Shown in pieces: positions 11,320-21,289 of a stretch of DNA of 64,000 nucleotides. Where the stretch lies: positions 1 through 64,000 of the forward strand of contig JAHEWK010000042.1 of NCBI GenBank assembly GCA_020740775.1, in the 5' to 3' direction. Source of the stretch: Ilyonectria destructans. Taxonomy: Eukaryota > Ascomycota > Sordariomycetes > Hypocreales > Nectriaceae. The position numbers were made by a program, and so were the translations under genes. Every line of letters begins with the position of its first letter. Position 1 is the first letter of the stretch. The notes below the pieces were generated by a model. The model searched no databases, was not told the origin of the DNA, and saw only the letters and a program-made list of their open reading frames with translations.

Positions 11320-11382
11320 CTCTTTGAAGTAAGAAGATATAGAGATATAGAGATTTCAAGAAATCCTCCGTCGGTCCGCAAT

Positions 11383-11389
11383 GTACGGA
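11383..11389 (+). repeat. Target-site duplication of LINE copy 1 (5' side)
   Basis: Second GTACGGA copy, abutting the LINE 5' end (…CCGCAAT on the plus strand). Confidence 0.55.
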
Positions 11390-11415
11390 GGCCTATCTCA
11401 AGGGCGATCGTACAG

Positions 11416-11457
11416 TACGGAGGCCGATAGGGGGCACTGTTGCAAAACTCCCAGCCC
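11416..11457 (+). repeat. Left terminal repeat of rve transposon B
   Basis: TACGGAGGCCGATAGGGGGC and the following CACTGTTGCAAAAC closely resemble the perfect terminal inverted repeat of element A (TACGGAAGGCCATAAGGGGC) and the left end of element C at 29259. I could not find the matching right end of B. Confidence 0.7.
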
Positions 11458-12183
11458 ATTTTATGCAGCCAATCATCGTCCTGTTCAAATGTAGGTGTCC
11501 CCACACATGACTTATGCAGATACCTGGGCATAAGTAACTAGACTTGAGTTGCGGACCAGCTGCGGGTCCGCGGGATGCTCCGGCGTCCCCCTAATCAACG
11601 CACACGGTCTAGGGTACCCAACTTTTCCAAGAGATCCTAAGTGAACCGATATTAAAATAAATGTGTTTAAAAGCCAAAGATAGCAATAGTGCCTGAGGAC
11701 ATGTACTTGCCCGCAGCGCTCGCAATAGTCCAGTCTGAGGCATGCAGACGGACTGATTAACTGAGCGCTGCTTGCCTACTTCAACCTTCAAGCGAGGCTG
11801 GATTTGAGAATGCATATATATAAGTGCACTGAGACTAGAAAACCGCATTCATCTATGAATCAAAGATTAAAGCCCAAACCTGTAGAGCATAGATCTAAAA
11901 GATTTATTATAGCATTATCAGTTTCTCATGAGAAAGATTCTCACTGCAGGTGTATATGATCCGCGTCTGAGCAGGATTACGAAGCACGCAGTAGCTGATT
12001 CGCTGCTGATAAGCAGCGGACTAGCGCGGCAATCCCATACTCAAGCTGGCCTAGTGCTCATCATCCGTCGTAGCAATGGGCAACATTATGATGTTTTGTG
12101 AACATTAGAAATCCCTCTCAATTTCAATCCAAATCTTTCCCCTGTTTCATTTCTTCCAGCTTCAGGGTCTCTCTTCCAGCAGA

Positions 12184-12237
12184 ATGGCCGACCCGGACAT
12201 TCCCCCTGAGCATGTCTTCTGGGAAGAAGCACCATGA
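12184..12237 (+). other. Short upstream ORF or frameshifted true start of the element B accessory gene
   Basis: An 18-codon frame (MADPDIPPEHVFWEEAP, stop TGA) starts at the first ATG and overlaps the main frame. It could be a uORF, or the original N-terminus thrown out of frame by a small indel near 12230. The related element A protein starts with a comparable leader before its CxxC site. Confidence 0.4.
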
Positions 12238-13652
12238 TCTCTTCACCACTATCTACGCTGGGGAAAACTATTGTGGCTGTTGTGGCTTATCTAACCCCTT
12301 TCAATCCCAACGCCGGGCCAGGTCCAAAACCCCAGCCCTTCCTGGCCCATATGATGAGGTGGTTGAGGTGGAAGATTCTCCGCCACACCCAGTCAGTCCA
12401 GCAAGTCAGCTTATGCGTGACAGACCCAAGCTAGTATCGTCTTCTGGCATTGGGTACGCGCAACTGATCCCAGACGCAGTGTCTGTCCCCAATGGAAAGA
12501 CTACGAGTACACGGGCACGCCTGTATCCCTCCAAGCCATCAAGCGGTACTCCCTATCCGCAATTCATGGCGATCGCATCAGCGGCTAGTCAGGCCATTCA
12601 GAACACTAAAAGCAGCAACAGAAAGCCTACGAGGCAGCGCACTGGCTACCAATGGGTCCACATCAGTCTTCTGCTCGTGAGCTTGGAGACCAGGTACTTC
12701 AACGGCCTTGCGATAGAGATCCCAGAGACGGTGCTACCTCTAAAGGATACGGTGATCAAGTTTAGCTCGGCGGATCTCCTTACCTGGCCTTCATTCACTC
12801 AGATCTTATTTGACCACCTTCGCCCACTCCCAAGCACCATCGATCCAACCAACAAAGAGCTTTGGAGTCTTTCTTACGCTTCGTCCTTTTCTGGCAAGAA
12901 AATCGTCACCGTTCCCAACATTGATAAGTACATAACGCCGTCGAGCATGCTCGCTTCTGGACACTTTTCGAACAACCAAGCAGGGCAGTTAAAGGTGCTT
13001 GTCGTCCTGACATCAGCCGACGTGGTTGACAAGCAGGAGCCAATCACCACGCTAAGGCCAGACGAATACTCAACACCTGTCAGAAAAGACAAGAAACGGA
13101 AGGTCAAACGGGAAGACTCGAGCCCAGCTCCCGAGCTAAAGAAGCGCATCAAGCAAGAGACACAGGTCAAGAAAGAGAAGGGTGCGAAAAATGAGAGACA
13201 AGTCAAGCAGGAAAACACAGTTCCAGCTTCCTCCTACCCGAATCTGGCGTTTGATGAGGGTAGCAAAATCGTCGACAATATCGTTGTGAAGAGGGATACA
13301 ACAGATCTGAGCGATTTTGAGGATCCCGTCGACGGTCCAGTATTTGACAGTGCCTCCGACGAGGAAGGAGATGAGCGTGAGGCAGGCAAAGAGTACGAGA
13401 TCGATCGTGGCAACGAGGCAAGCGTTTTAACAGAGTTCGTAAGAAACCCGGCCAAAATTTCACCCAGCAAAATACTGATCTCAGCAGATAAACCCGGAGT
13501 CGGCAGTCATCCCGGAATCTATCGAACGAGCTCGAACACAACAATTTGAGGATAATGCCGTCGAAGGATCCCCCCCAGCCCGCTCTACACGTTTTAGAGG
13601 CACAAAGATCCCCATGACCTTTGCCTCTCGACCTAGAAAAGGGAAGGATTGA
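12212..13652 (+). CDS. Element B accessory protein with CxxC, SIM-like and repeated SUMO-acceptor-like motifs
   Basis: Two exons (12212-13438, 13485-13652) joined by a 46-nt intron (GTAAG…CTGATCTCAG), giving 464 aa. I infer the splice because the downstream frame gives RFRGTKIP…RPRKGKD, which is also found at the end of the element C relic. Visible features: YCGCCG near the N-terminus; YDEVVEVEDSPP, like a phospho-type SUMO-interaction motif; a middle domain (about 175-300) resembling the element A protein; then five psi-K-x-E/D motifs within about 75 residues (VKRE, IKQE, VKKE, VKQE, VKRD); and an acidic stretch. Function is unknown. I infer a DNA- or chromatin-associated helper of transposition. 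The start may be frameshifted (see 12184-12237). Confidence 0.65.
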
Positions 13653-15708
13653 CTATTCGGGCTCCCCATCAGACATGCCATCCTCCCCCTCGTCATTACT
13701 TATTCCCTCAATGTCATTTCCATCTTCGTCTTCAACGCCAAGTTCAATAAGCGGCTGTTCTGCCGGTTCCATATCTGCAAGTTCGTCTTGCTGGGCTTGA
13801 TTTGCTCGTGCAAGTAATGCTTCCTATATATAGTTAGATATTTTAATGCGCAGACAGATATAGCATCTTACGTATTCGGCAACTCCTCCAGTTGGGGCTC
13901 TACGGTAGGCTAGCAGAGGCTGTTGACCACTTTCGATGTGCCGAATGATCCTGTCTCGAAGGCCAAGGTAGAAGCGCTTAAATGGGCGCAACTTGTCAGG
14001 CGCCTGGTAATTGCCAAGAACCACTTTATTGTAACCCATTTCCCTAAGAACTTCGCGGCACCAGTCCTTTGTCTCCGGCTCAAGACATGTACTGATATCG
14101 ATGTTAGCCAATGGCCGTACCAACTCACCTAGAACTGTGCGATCGATGGAGATTCCCCAATTGCAAGCCTTGCTTGGATCAGGGTAATGGTAATTCATCC
14201 AGGGTTGGCCATGGACAACATGAGGCCGGTTCTTCTGGAGGCGTATTTTGTGTAGATTCCACGCCTCCACGAAATCGAAGAGCTCTTGACGCAGTACATC
14301 TTCGAAGACAGCGTAGACAGCAATCTGGTCCTCAAGCATATCGCCGTCAAAGTCCCCATCCCTAGCAAGCTCTCCAAAGTAGTCTACCCACTGCCGGGAA
14401 GAGACGTGAAGCATACGCTGTCACATATATCGGGATATCGGATTTCTGCGGTTGTGACGGAAGTGAAGCTTTCCTTCTGTCATCATAGGCGTCCATCGCC
14501 ACTTGCCTCGTCACCGGCCTCATCATCTAGCTAGTCCTAGGCCTAGCTTTTCCTTGATTTTATCAATAGCTAGTTGAAGCCAAAGACTCCGAAGGATCCG
14601 GAGCCTCTCGGCTGTCCGAGGTCATCCGAGGTCATCATCAGTCTCTTCATCTATAAGACTGACCCAAAGACCCTCTTTTAGATAGGAAGAATATCAAGAG
14701 CTTCTCGCACACATGATCATTTCCATCCACTAGATGCAACATACGCTCCCACCAACTCTCAATCCTGACGTTCTTCGTGCTCGGTGCTGCCTTGTAGGAA
14801 TCCTTCAATCGCTTGCCCTGTTGAAAGACCTGTCCATTCCATTCCACGCATCCGCCAGCGGCCAAAGCGAAGTTCCAATGGGCTGCCGCGACCAAGGGCG
14901 TTTCGCTACCCCTATCTGCCTGCAGATACCACGGGCGGAAGCCGTAGGCGTCGCACGCAGCCAGATACTGTTTCAACACGCTCAAGGCGGTCGAAGCAGA
15001 AGGCCCGACATAGAACCAGATAATGTTGCGTGAGTAGGCATCGATCGCAGCGTATATCTGGAAGCCATACGCCTTCAGCTTGTCGTGACCGTCAATACAC
15101 CACTGGTAGTTTGGTCCGGGGACCAGAAACTGTCCCTTCTTCCTCCGCATCATCCGTTTGCGCATCTCAACCTCGCTCGGGAACATGATTTTATACATCT
15201 CAAAGAGGGGATCTCTTGGTACCCAGAGTTGCTGTTGCTGGCGCAGATAGGGCTGCAGAAAACGTCTTCCATATCCTGCAATGGCATTAGACCTTTGCGT
15301 CATCTCAACAATAACCTGTTCCGTCTTCTTCAGCAAAGCAAGCCGTTCTTCATCGCTATTGATACAACGTATCCAGCGGCGGTGCGGGTGGAGTCTGATA
15401 CGTTTGAGTCCTCTTTTGGTGATGGGCCAGCCTTGCCTCTGCAGGACACTCAAGGTCTGCCTTTCGCTAAGCCCAATGCGGGGGATCAGGTCGCGGATAG
15501 CCTCTATAAGCTCTGGTGTCTCAATGGTGCGTGATTGTTGACGTGGAAGTCCCCAGCTGGCTATCCGACGGGAGATTGTGCTGAGGTTAACAGCGATATG
15601 GTGATGCTTCCGAAGCTTATACTGGATCTGGCTTCGCGAGACGCCATTGAGGTACAGCAAACTGACATAGTCGCGGTGCTCATCGATTGGATTGGGTGAT
15701 CGTGCCAT
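13653..15708 (-). pseudogene. Element B rve-type DDE integrase, interrupted by a 320-bp insertion
   Basis: Transposase of element B. The start at 15708 (MARSPNPIDEHRDYV) matches element C. An HTH (VSRSQIQYKLRKHHHIAV…) precedes the DDE core: Asp in WCIDGHDKL, Asp in LQADRGSET, Glu in RIESWW. Directly after the Glu (14739-14420) lies a 320-bp insertion bounded by the 8-bp direct repeat CATACGCT (plus strand); reading into it hits a stop at 14647. Beyond it the frame resumes (MLHVSSRQWVDYFG…). A 48-nt intron (13871-13824, GTAAG…CTAACTATATATAG) leads to an acidic last exon ending in GEPE. The stop codon at 13655-13653 abuts the accessory gene stop with no spacer. Element C shows the uninterrupted form. 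Confidence 0.8.
14412..14747. repeat. 320-bp insertion with 8-bp direct repeats inside element B integrase
   Basis: CATACGCT at 14412-14419 and 14740-14747 flanks a 320-bp segment (14420-14739) that is absent from the homologous position of element C. I see no clear terminal inverted repeats. On the coding strand the insert ends with a doubled CCGATAT-type motif, which could be a short-repeat tail, so a SINE-like or other short element is possible. Confidence 0.6.
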
Positions 15709-16623
15709 AGCATTGGAGATGAGGATGAAGACAGGGACGATAACGTGGTGTTGGGGCAAGGAATAGGGGGGTTTAGAGGGCGGAACCCCAAGTTGAGCAA
15801 ACGCGATTGACCTACGGAACTGCCCCGCAGCGGCTCTGTGGCTGGCCCGGTGCGAACTAGCACCGCGAGTGGAGTTGTGGAAAATACCCATTAGGAATAG
15901 CTTGGACGCGACCCGATTCAGGGAGGCCCCAAGTGACCTTTTGATAAAGAGTATTGCTATCCGGGCTGTACTATATTGCTATCCGGGCTGTATGGGTCAC
16001 ATGCTATATCATGTGACCCCCCCCCCCCCGGGTCAAAGCCCGTATACGACCCGCCGAACGAACGCAAGCCTGCGCCGCACCTACTCGCAGACCGAGCTTG
16101 AGACACAGAGCAGCCAGCAGTCCCGCCGGCCGTCGACGCAGAGATTACGAAGCAGTACAAATAGTAGGGGCAGGGGAACCAGAGGGAGACGGGGCAGGGG
16201 AGGAAGAACAGCTGCTGCGTCAGCATCGTCAGCATCGTCAACACCGCGGTCTTCCGCCGTAGAGGAAGTTATCCCGGCTACGCAGCTACGGCTGCCAACG
16301 CGGCAGTCACAGCGGCAGTCACAGCAGTAGTCACAGCCGTAGTCAGAGCTACGTTGGCAGCCCCTTTGGCAGCCGGAATAACAGCCGGGCCGGGCTCAAA
16401 GTTACGAACTTTTCGGGGAAACTACGGAGATGTATTTTTTTGAATGATTTGGCTGTAGCCGGGCCTCGCAAGCTTGTGGGTTGTTATGATGTGTAGATAA
16501 CTGTTAAATTCACTTGTTATTCGTGGTGCACTCTGACTTACACTGTAATTTTGGTGTGTGGAAGAGAAAGGGGAGAAAGTGGGGGAAATAAATTTACATC
16601 ACGTGACTGATACAGCCCGGAAA

Positions 16624-16662
16624 TACGGAAGGCCATAAGGGGCAGTGTACCAAAACCCCAAA
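16624..16662 (+). repeat. Left TIR of element A
   Basis: A 39-bp sequence beginning TACGGAAGGCCATAAGGGGC and ending ACCAAAACCCCAAA. Its exact reverse complement is at 21107-21145. Confidence 0.9.
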
Positions 16663-16827
16663 TTGATGTTTTTTAGGATGGGGTCACCCCCTCCGTCCGG
16701 CCCCGTTTGTAGGATAATATTGCGTCGCGTTTTTTTCCGCGAGTACGTACCTCCTCCCTCACCTCGCCGGCCTCTTTCGATCCCATTCGCAAGCCTTTTC
16801 ACGCAATACGACCCAATACGCAACATC

Positions 16828-17620
16828 ATGGCCGGCGCCAGCGGAAAGAAGAGGCCCCCCCGTCCTCCCAAGAAGGATCCCAAGAACACCACTATGGGCC
16901 CGAATGATGCCGACCCCCTCGCCGAGGATTTGGGTGACCGCGCAGCCTCGCTGCTCCCTAAGGAGATCCTGGGTATCGACACCCGTACTTTCGCGTACAA
17001 GGTCGAACAGCCCGAATCGAACCCGGACCTTACAGTTTGGGCTTTGATCAACGCTTTGAAGGGGAGCACCACCAAGGGACAATCTGCTGTCGACTCCACC
17101 AAGGTACTTGGTTCTATACTAGCTCGGTTGATCACGTACTAACCCGTACTAGACCGTCCGCGAGCTTCGGGTTCGCGTCAAGTCTAGCAACAAATCGCTC
17201 GAGGATACCCCCTACACTCTCAACTTTGCGAGCAGACAGAACTGCGATGCTATGCTGCGTCATCTGTACGGTGACGAACGGGAGGATACGGAGCGCTGCC
17301 TCAAGTGTACGAAGCGCAACGGGGCCCTCATCGGCTGCGTGGTTTCTGAAACCAATCCGGCTTGCGCCAATTGCGACTGGAACCGATCCGGCGCCGCCTG
17401 CTCCTTTACGAGTGAGTACGCTACAATACGCAACCAAGCTTGATACTAATTCGGTACAGGTAAGAAGCGCAAGGCCAGCGAGGCCGATGATGACGACAGC
17501 GATGATACGGACCCGTTCGAAGGGATTGACCGCAAGACGTGCGCGCGGCTTGCCCAGATCTTCAAGGAGGCTGCTGACCGCAAGAAGAGAAAGAAACACA
17601 CCATTTCGAAGGCGGATTAA
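16828..17620 (+). CDS. Element A six-cysteine protein (putative zinc-binding)
   Basis: Three exons (16828-17103, 17153-17411, 17460-17620) give 231 aa. The introns have GTACTT…TACTAAC…TAG and GTGAGT…TACTAAT…CAG signals, and the joined frame is continuous. Six cysteines are spaced CX2CX9CX8CX2CX8C (ERCLKCTKRNGALIGC … CANCDWNRSGAAC, about residues 135-172). This resembles a fungal binuclear zinc cluster in count but not in exact spacing. Basic segments (KKRPPRPPKK near the start, KKRKASEADDDD after the cysteines) would suit nuclear DNA binding. I infer a terminal-repeat-binding or regulatory partner of the integrase. I know no characterised homologue. Confidence 0.75.
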
Positions 17621-18019
17621 GGTATTTTGCCCAATACGTAAACGTACGAACCCCAACTACCTTTTTTTCCCCAAAGTCCGCTGTCATTTCTTCGCTCTCT
17701 GAGCTGGAAATTTCGATTTAGGATTTGGCGCGAATAATACTTTCGCGAACGGCTGATTCCGTCGGCGTACGGAGGCGTACGGCAAAGTACGATACCACTT
17801 TCTTACCGGGGGTCTGAAATTTCCGCTCGATTTTCTTTTTCGCTTGTGACCGTTCTAAATTGTGATGTTCCATTTATGGCAAAGTAAAGCTCCGTATGCA
17901 CCCGTATTGCGCTATTTGATAACTCCCTCGGCTAGGAAAATTATATCGCGCAATCCAAACTTAAAACTTCGTCCTCCGTTTAGCTACGTACGACCACCAA
18001 CGAAAACAGGCGGCGCAAA

Positions 18020-19640
18020 ATGGTTCGCCCTTCCATTGACTTATCTTCGTTTCGCCTCCAGATTCAACAGTGGAAAAATGACGAAGGTCTCACAGTTCAG
18101 CAAATCATCCGGCGTCTTAAGGTCGATTTTCATATCGAAGTTAGCCGTATGACGATGTATCGCAACCTCAAGGCCTGGGGCACCTCTTTGACCCAACACA
18201 CACAAGACTCTGAACGACTACGTGAGCGTATGCAAGAGCTTTTCTTCCATATGGTCTTAAACGACCACTTTATGCTTCTGCAGCTACATTCTGAAGGCTT
18301 TATCATCACGAAGACTGGGCTCTCTCGGATACGGCGAGAGCTTGGCCTTTGGCGCCGCCAAACCCCTGAGATGGTCACAGAGAGACTTACCGAACTGCGC
18401 CGATTTTTTACAGATGAGGCCGAAAAGAACACAAAGCTTGAGAGCTATGGGCGCACATATCTCTACGTATATGTCCGTCAACACCAGCATGTCTTAAGCC
18501 GCCGAGCGCTATACGAATGCTTTCGTGACTTTTATCCTGGAAGTATTACAGAACGGTGGAATACGATGCGGTATCGCCGGACTGGATGGACTGCCCCAGG
18601 CCCTGACTTTATCTGGTCCCTCGATGCATATGATAAACTGAAGGCCTGGGGCTTTGAGATTTATGCTTCCATTGATGCTTACTCCCGGTTCATTACGTGG
18701 TTCTACGTGGGCATATCTTCTAGTACATCACGAAGCGTTGTTGCGCAATATCTCCACGTTCTCTCACAGCGGAAAACCATGCCAAACCTTGTTCGTTCAG
18801 ATCGTGGCGGAGAGACAGTCCTGATGGCTGGAGCACATTATTACCTTTCGAAATCGCGCGTGCGCGTACGTGATGGTAATCCGCAAGATGTGCGCTTTCA
18901 GGACTGTTGGATCTATGGCAAGAGCACGCATAATGAGAAGATTGAGAGCTGGTGGCTTAGGCTAAGTAGAGGCAGGGCTAAGTTCTGGCGGGTACGTATC
19001 TGGCATTATCTCCCCGTTTAATCTGATATTAACTTGAGCTTAGGAGTACTTCTCTGAAATCACGGAACTCGGATACTTTACGAATGACTCCTTACCCGAT
19101 CGTATTGCGATGCTCTATATCTTTATGCCACTTCTACGTGCGGAGTTTGCCGAGTTCGTACTTATGTGGAATTCGCATTATATTCGCAAACAGAGCAACA
19201 GGCCACATGTCGTTCCAGGGCAGCCATGGACTCTCTACTTCCAACCCGAGGCGCGGCAGGTTGAAAGTTTCGCCGAAGTCATCCCTCAAGACCGATTATC
19301 TACGCTTCAGAATATCTTCGCAAGGGACGATATTGACCTTGACGCTTACTTACCGGAGGATACGATAATAGTTTGCGAAAGAATCCTACAAGGCCAACAG
19401 GATGAACCAAACGATCCAGCGCAACGGCCAAAGCTCTCATCGTATTTATTTCTACGGCATCATCTACAGCAATATATCGCGAACAAGGAAGTACCAGCGC
19501 TGGGGCTATTAGTGACACCTACGGGTGGCCTTGACCGCGTACGGGATCATTTGGCGGCTCACGATATTGATGCTGCTTTACTTTTGGAACGTATTGAGGA
19601 GGAAGAGATTGAGGAGGAAAGCCCCCAAGTATACGACTAA
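18020..19640 (+). CDS. Element A rve-type DDE integrase/transposase
   Basis: Two exons (18020-18991 and 19044-19640; 52-nt intron GTACGT…TTAG) give 522 aa. The N-terminal HTH-like segment (LTVQQIIRRLKV…SRMTMYRNLKAWG, about 24-54) probably binds the element ends. The integrase core has Asp202 (WSLDAYDKL), Asp261 (VRSDRGGET) and Glu309 (EKIESWW), i.e. a full D-D-E set. Past the core, RPHVVPGQPW is shared with elements B and C (RPHVVHGQPW). The C-terminus is acidic (LERIEEEEIEEESPQVYD). It should cut and join DNA ends during transposition in the nucleus. It ends 27 bp from the stop of the convergent accessory gene. Confidence 0.85.
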
Positions 19641-19667
19641 ATACAATAAATGCAATTTTCACTCGAA

Positions 19668-20807
19668 CTAATCCCAATTCTTCTTCTTTCCCCTCCCAAT
19701 GCGAACAGGAAGCTTCCTCTCTGGTGAAGCAACGTGGATAGCTGACTGGTCAGTATCACTCACAAAAGGATCACTCAATGCGGTGTCGTTAGTAGCCGAA
19801 TCCCCGCTATCGTCAGCCTGAACCTCAACCTGATCCTCAGTCTTCACAGGGCTTGGAGCTTCCTCCTTCAACGCTATAACGGATAGCTTCGGCGCCTTTG
19901 ATTCCTCCTTAATAGTCGATCCGGGCTCTGATTTAATCGTACGTGTAGTTTTGCGTTTGGCAGGGTTCGGCGGTAGTCTTTCTGACTCTAAATCGGAGGG
20001 CAGGCGATCAATCGCTCGCTTGCGACCCCGTACGGCCCGTAACGGCATTGGTGACTCGTTTTCAGGTCGAGGCCTCGCGTTGAAGAAGCAAAAGTTCAAA
20101 TTGACTGTATCACGCTTTGCAGCAATTGTGATATTTGCCACACGAAAGAGATCCGCAAGCGTGGTTGTAGAATACGCAGCATCAGCGAACTCTACGGGGC
20201 CAGATGTAACCCCAACGGTTGACACGGAATGAACGACCTTCCAGTCCTTGACCGCGAATCTTGGGTCACATTGCTCAACGATGAAGTGTATCATCGAGCT
20301 ATGGGATTGGAATCTTCGCCCCATAACAATTTCAATATTTCCCGTACGCTTACCAACTAGCTTTGGCACCTTATCATATACTTCGGTCTCGATACCGTCG
20401 ATGATATTGTCATAATAGCCATCGCACAACCAGAACATGGCGTGCAATTCGACAACTATTGGGTCTTTATGCCCCTGTGTGCCTGCGATGCTGTTCTGAC
20501 GGTTCTGTACGGCTTGAACCATGGCGTTCTGGTAGGTATCAGGCCTCGGCCGTGTTCGTTGAGAAGGAATCGTCATAGCATTGCCTCGTGAGTAGGTATT
20601 CTGTGCCGTAATATTCGTCTTAGATGAGGGTGAATCGGCTGTGAGATCGATAGAAATAGGGGTAAAGGAGGTACTAGACGAGACCGTAGGGAGTCGTTGA
20701 GCGCAATGCGGGCAATAAATGGCTCGAGGGAACTTCGTACGTATTTCCACATGACGGGTGCGATCTTGTGGACAATACTCCGTGGGAGACGATAAAGGTA
20801 TATCCAT
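19668..20807 (-). CDS. Element A accessory protein with CxxC, SIM-like and four SUMO-acceptor-like motifs
   Basis: Uninterrupted frame of 379 aa from ATG 20807 (20819 is an alternative). Visible: an early Cys (TEYC) plus IYCPHCAQRLP; then ISIDLTADSP, a close match to a SUMO-interaction motif with an acidic/Ser flank; a middle domain (about 115-240; VELHAMFWLCDGYYDN…RPRP) alignable by eye with the element B protein; and four psi-K-x-E motifs (IKSE, IKEE, LKEE, VKTE) within about 40 residues. An acidic Ser/Asp stretch and a basic end (RIGRGKKKNWD) follow. Gene order and ending match element B. Function is unknown; recruitment of, or regulation by, the host SUMO system is my inference. Confidence 0.7.
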   Translation of the reverse strand: MDIPLSSPTEYCPQDRTRHVEIRTKFPRAIYCPHCAQRLPTVSSSTSFTPISIDLTADSPSSKTNITAQNTYSRGNAMTIPSQRTRPRPDTYQNAMVQAVQNRQNSIAGTQGHKDPIVVELHAMFWLCDGYYDNIIDGIETEVYDKVPKLVGKRTGNIEIVMGRRFQSHSSMIHFIVEQCDPRFAVKDWKVVHSVSTVGVTSGPVEFADAAYSTTTLADLFRVANITIAAKRDTVNLNFCFFNARPRPENESPMPLRAVRGRKRAIDRLPSDLESERLPPNPAKRKTTRTIKSEPGSTIKEESKAPKLSVIALKEEAPSPVKTEDQVEVQADDSGDSATNDTALSDPFVSDTDQSAIHVASPERKLPVRIGRGKKKNWD

Positions 20808-21106
20808 TATACGAGGCAAGAGAAGGATAAGAGAGCAATTCGCTTCCCAATTGTGCCGTGCTTCAACGTACGGATTAAATACCTCAGCAACCCCTTGCTA
20901 AATTAGGGCACACAAAACGCAGCCAAATCTTACCGTACTGCAGCGTACGGACTCTAGTCCCTTTAGCAGCACTTTACTAAGTTAGGCTAAGAACATCTCC
21001 CCCCATAGAAGGGTTTTTGCCTTTACGGCAGAATGCGGGCTTAATTGTAATTAAACAGGAGGATAAAGCGACATTGGCGTTAGCCTAGTAATGGAAAGAT
21101 TGAAAG

Positions 21107-21145
21107 TTTGGGGTTTTGGTACACTGCCCCTTATGGCCTTCCGTA
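21107..21145 (-). repeat. Right TIR of element A
   Basis: Exact reverse complement of 16624-16662. It is followed by GGATA, the presumed target duplication. Confidence 0.9.
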
Positions 21146-21289
21146 GGATAGCAATATGGTACAGCCCGGATAGCAATACTCTTGATAAATGATCTTTCTT
21201 TGCCATTCTAATTTATCACTGTGTCCAAGTAGTTGACGGCGCCTCCCCTGATCGTTTCCGTGGCGCTATCAATCAACATCATCATCATA

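Larger units (their letters stand above)
5930..11382 (-). mobile_element. Tad-like LINE (non-LTR retrotransposon), copy 1, near full length
   Basis: A non-LTR retrotransposon on the minus strand with ORF1 (zinc-knuckle nucleic-acid-binding protein) and ORF2 (endonuclease, reverse transcriptase, RNase-H-like region, CCHC zinc finger). Its 3' end carries a short GGAT-type repeat tail. A 7-bp GTACGGA duplication flanks it. The 5' leader matches copy 2, but copy 1 lacks about 16 bp just before its 5' end. ORF2 is interrupted by one TAG. It sits between the GPCR fragment and rve element B. Confidence 0.88.
16624..21145 (+). mobile_element. Complete rve-integrase DNA transposon A, three genes, perfect 39-bp TIRs
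   Basis: Terminal inverted repeats at 16624-16662 and 21107-21145 are identical over 39 bp. Flanking 5-bp sequences GGAAA and GGATA look like a target duplication with one change; the intact host sequence in the second TIR unit of F is GGATA, which supports this. Gene order: six-cysteine protein (plus), DDE integrase (plus), accessory protein with SUMO-like motifs (minus). All three reading frames are open after splicing, so A may be autonomous. 17621-18019 and 20820-21106 are non-coding promoter and terminal regions. An rve-type integrase with a 5-bp duplication recalls Ginger-like elements, but I cannot fix the superfamily. Confidence 0.85.
15949..21181. mobile_element. Short hAT-like non-autonomous element F (about 0.7 kb) carrying nested element A
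   Basis: F is bounded by an 8-bp duplication TTGATAAA (15941-15948 and 21182-21189). Its 44-bp inverted repeat starts GAGTATTGCTATCCGGGCTG and is itself a 22-bp unit repeated twice. The right-hand copy is split by element A: eight bases lie at 16611-16618 and the rest at 21146-21181. Without A and its duplication, F is about 0.7 kb. The interior (15993-16610) has a palindromic GGTCACATG…CATGTGACC near 15994-16019, a C run, and an Arg/Ser-rich open frame (to 16330) of doubtful coding value. An 8-bp duplication fits the hAT superfamily; no transposase is encoded. Confidence 0.75.

Noticed and set aside
14420..14747. The 320-bp insert in the element B integrase as a functional intron (GTATGT donor, CAG acceptor)
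   Set aside because: GT-AG removal leaves one extra base and destroys the downstream frame that element C shows to be conserved, so I treat it as an inactivating insertion.
15869..16330. Arg/Ser-rich 153-codon open frame spanning the left edge of element F
   Set aside because: It starts outside F and crosses its TIR, and the composition comes from simple repeats; no family is recognisable.
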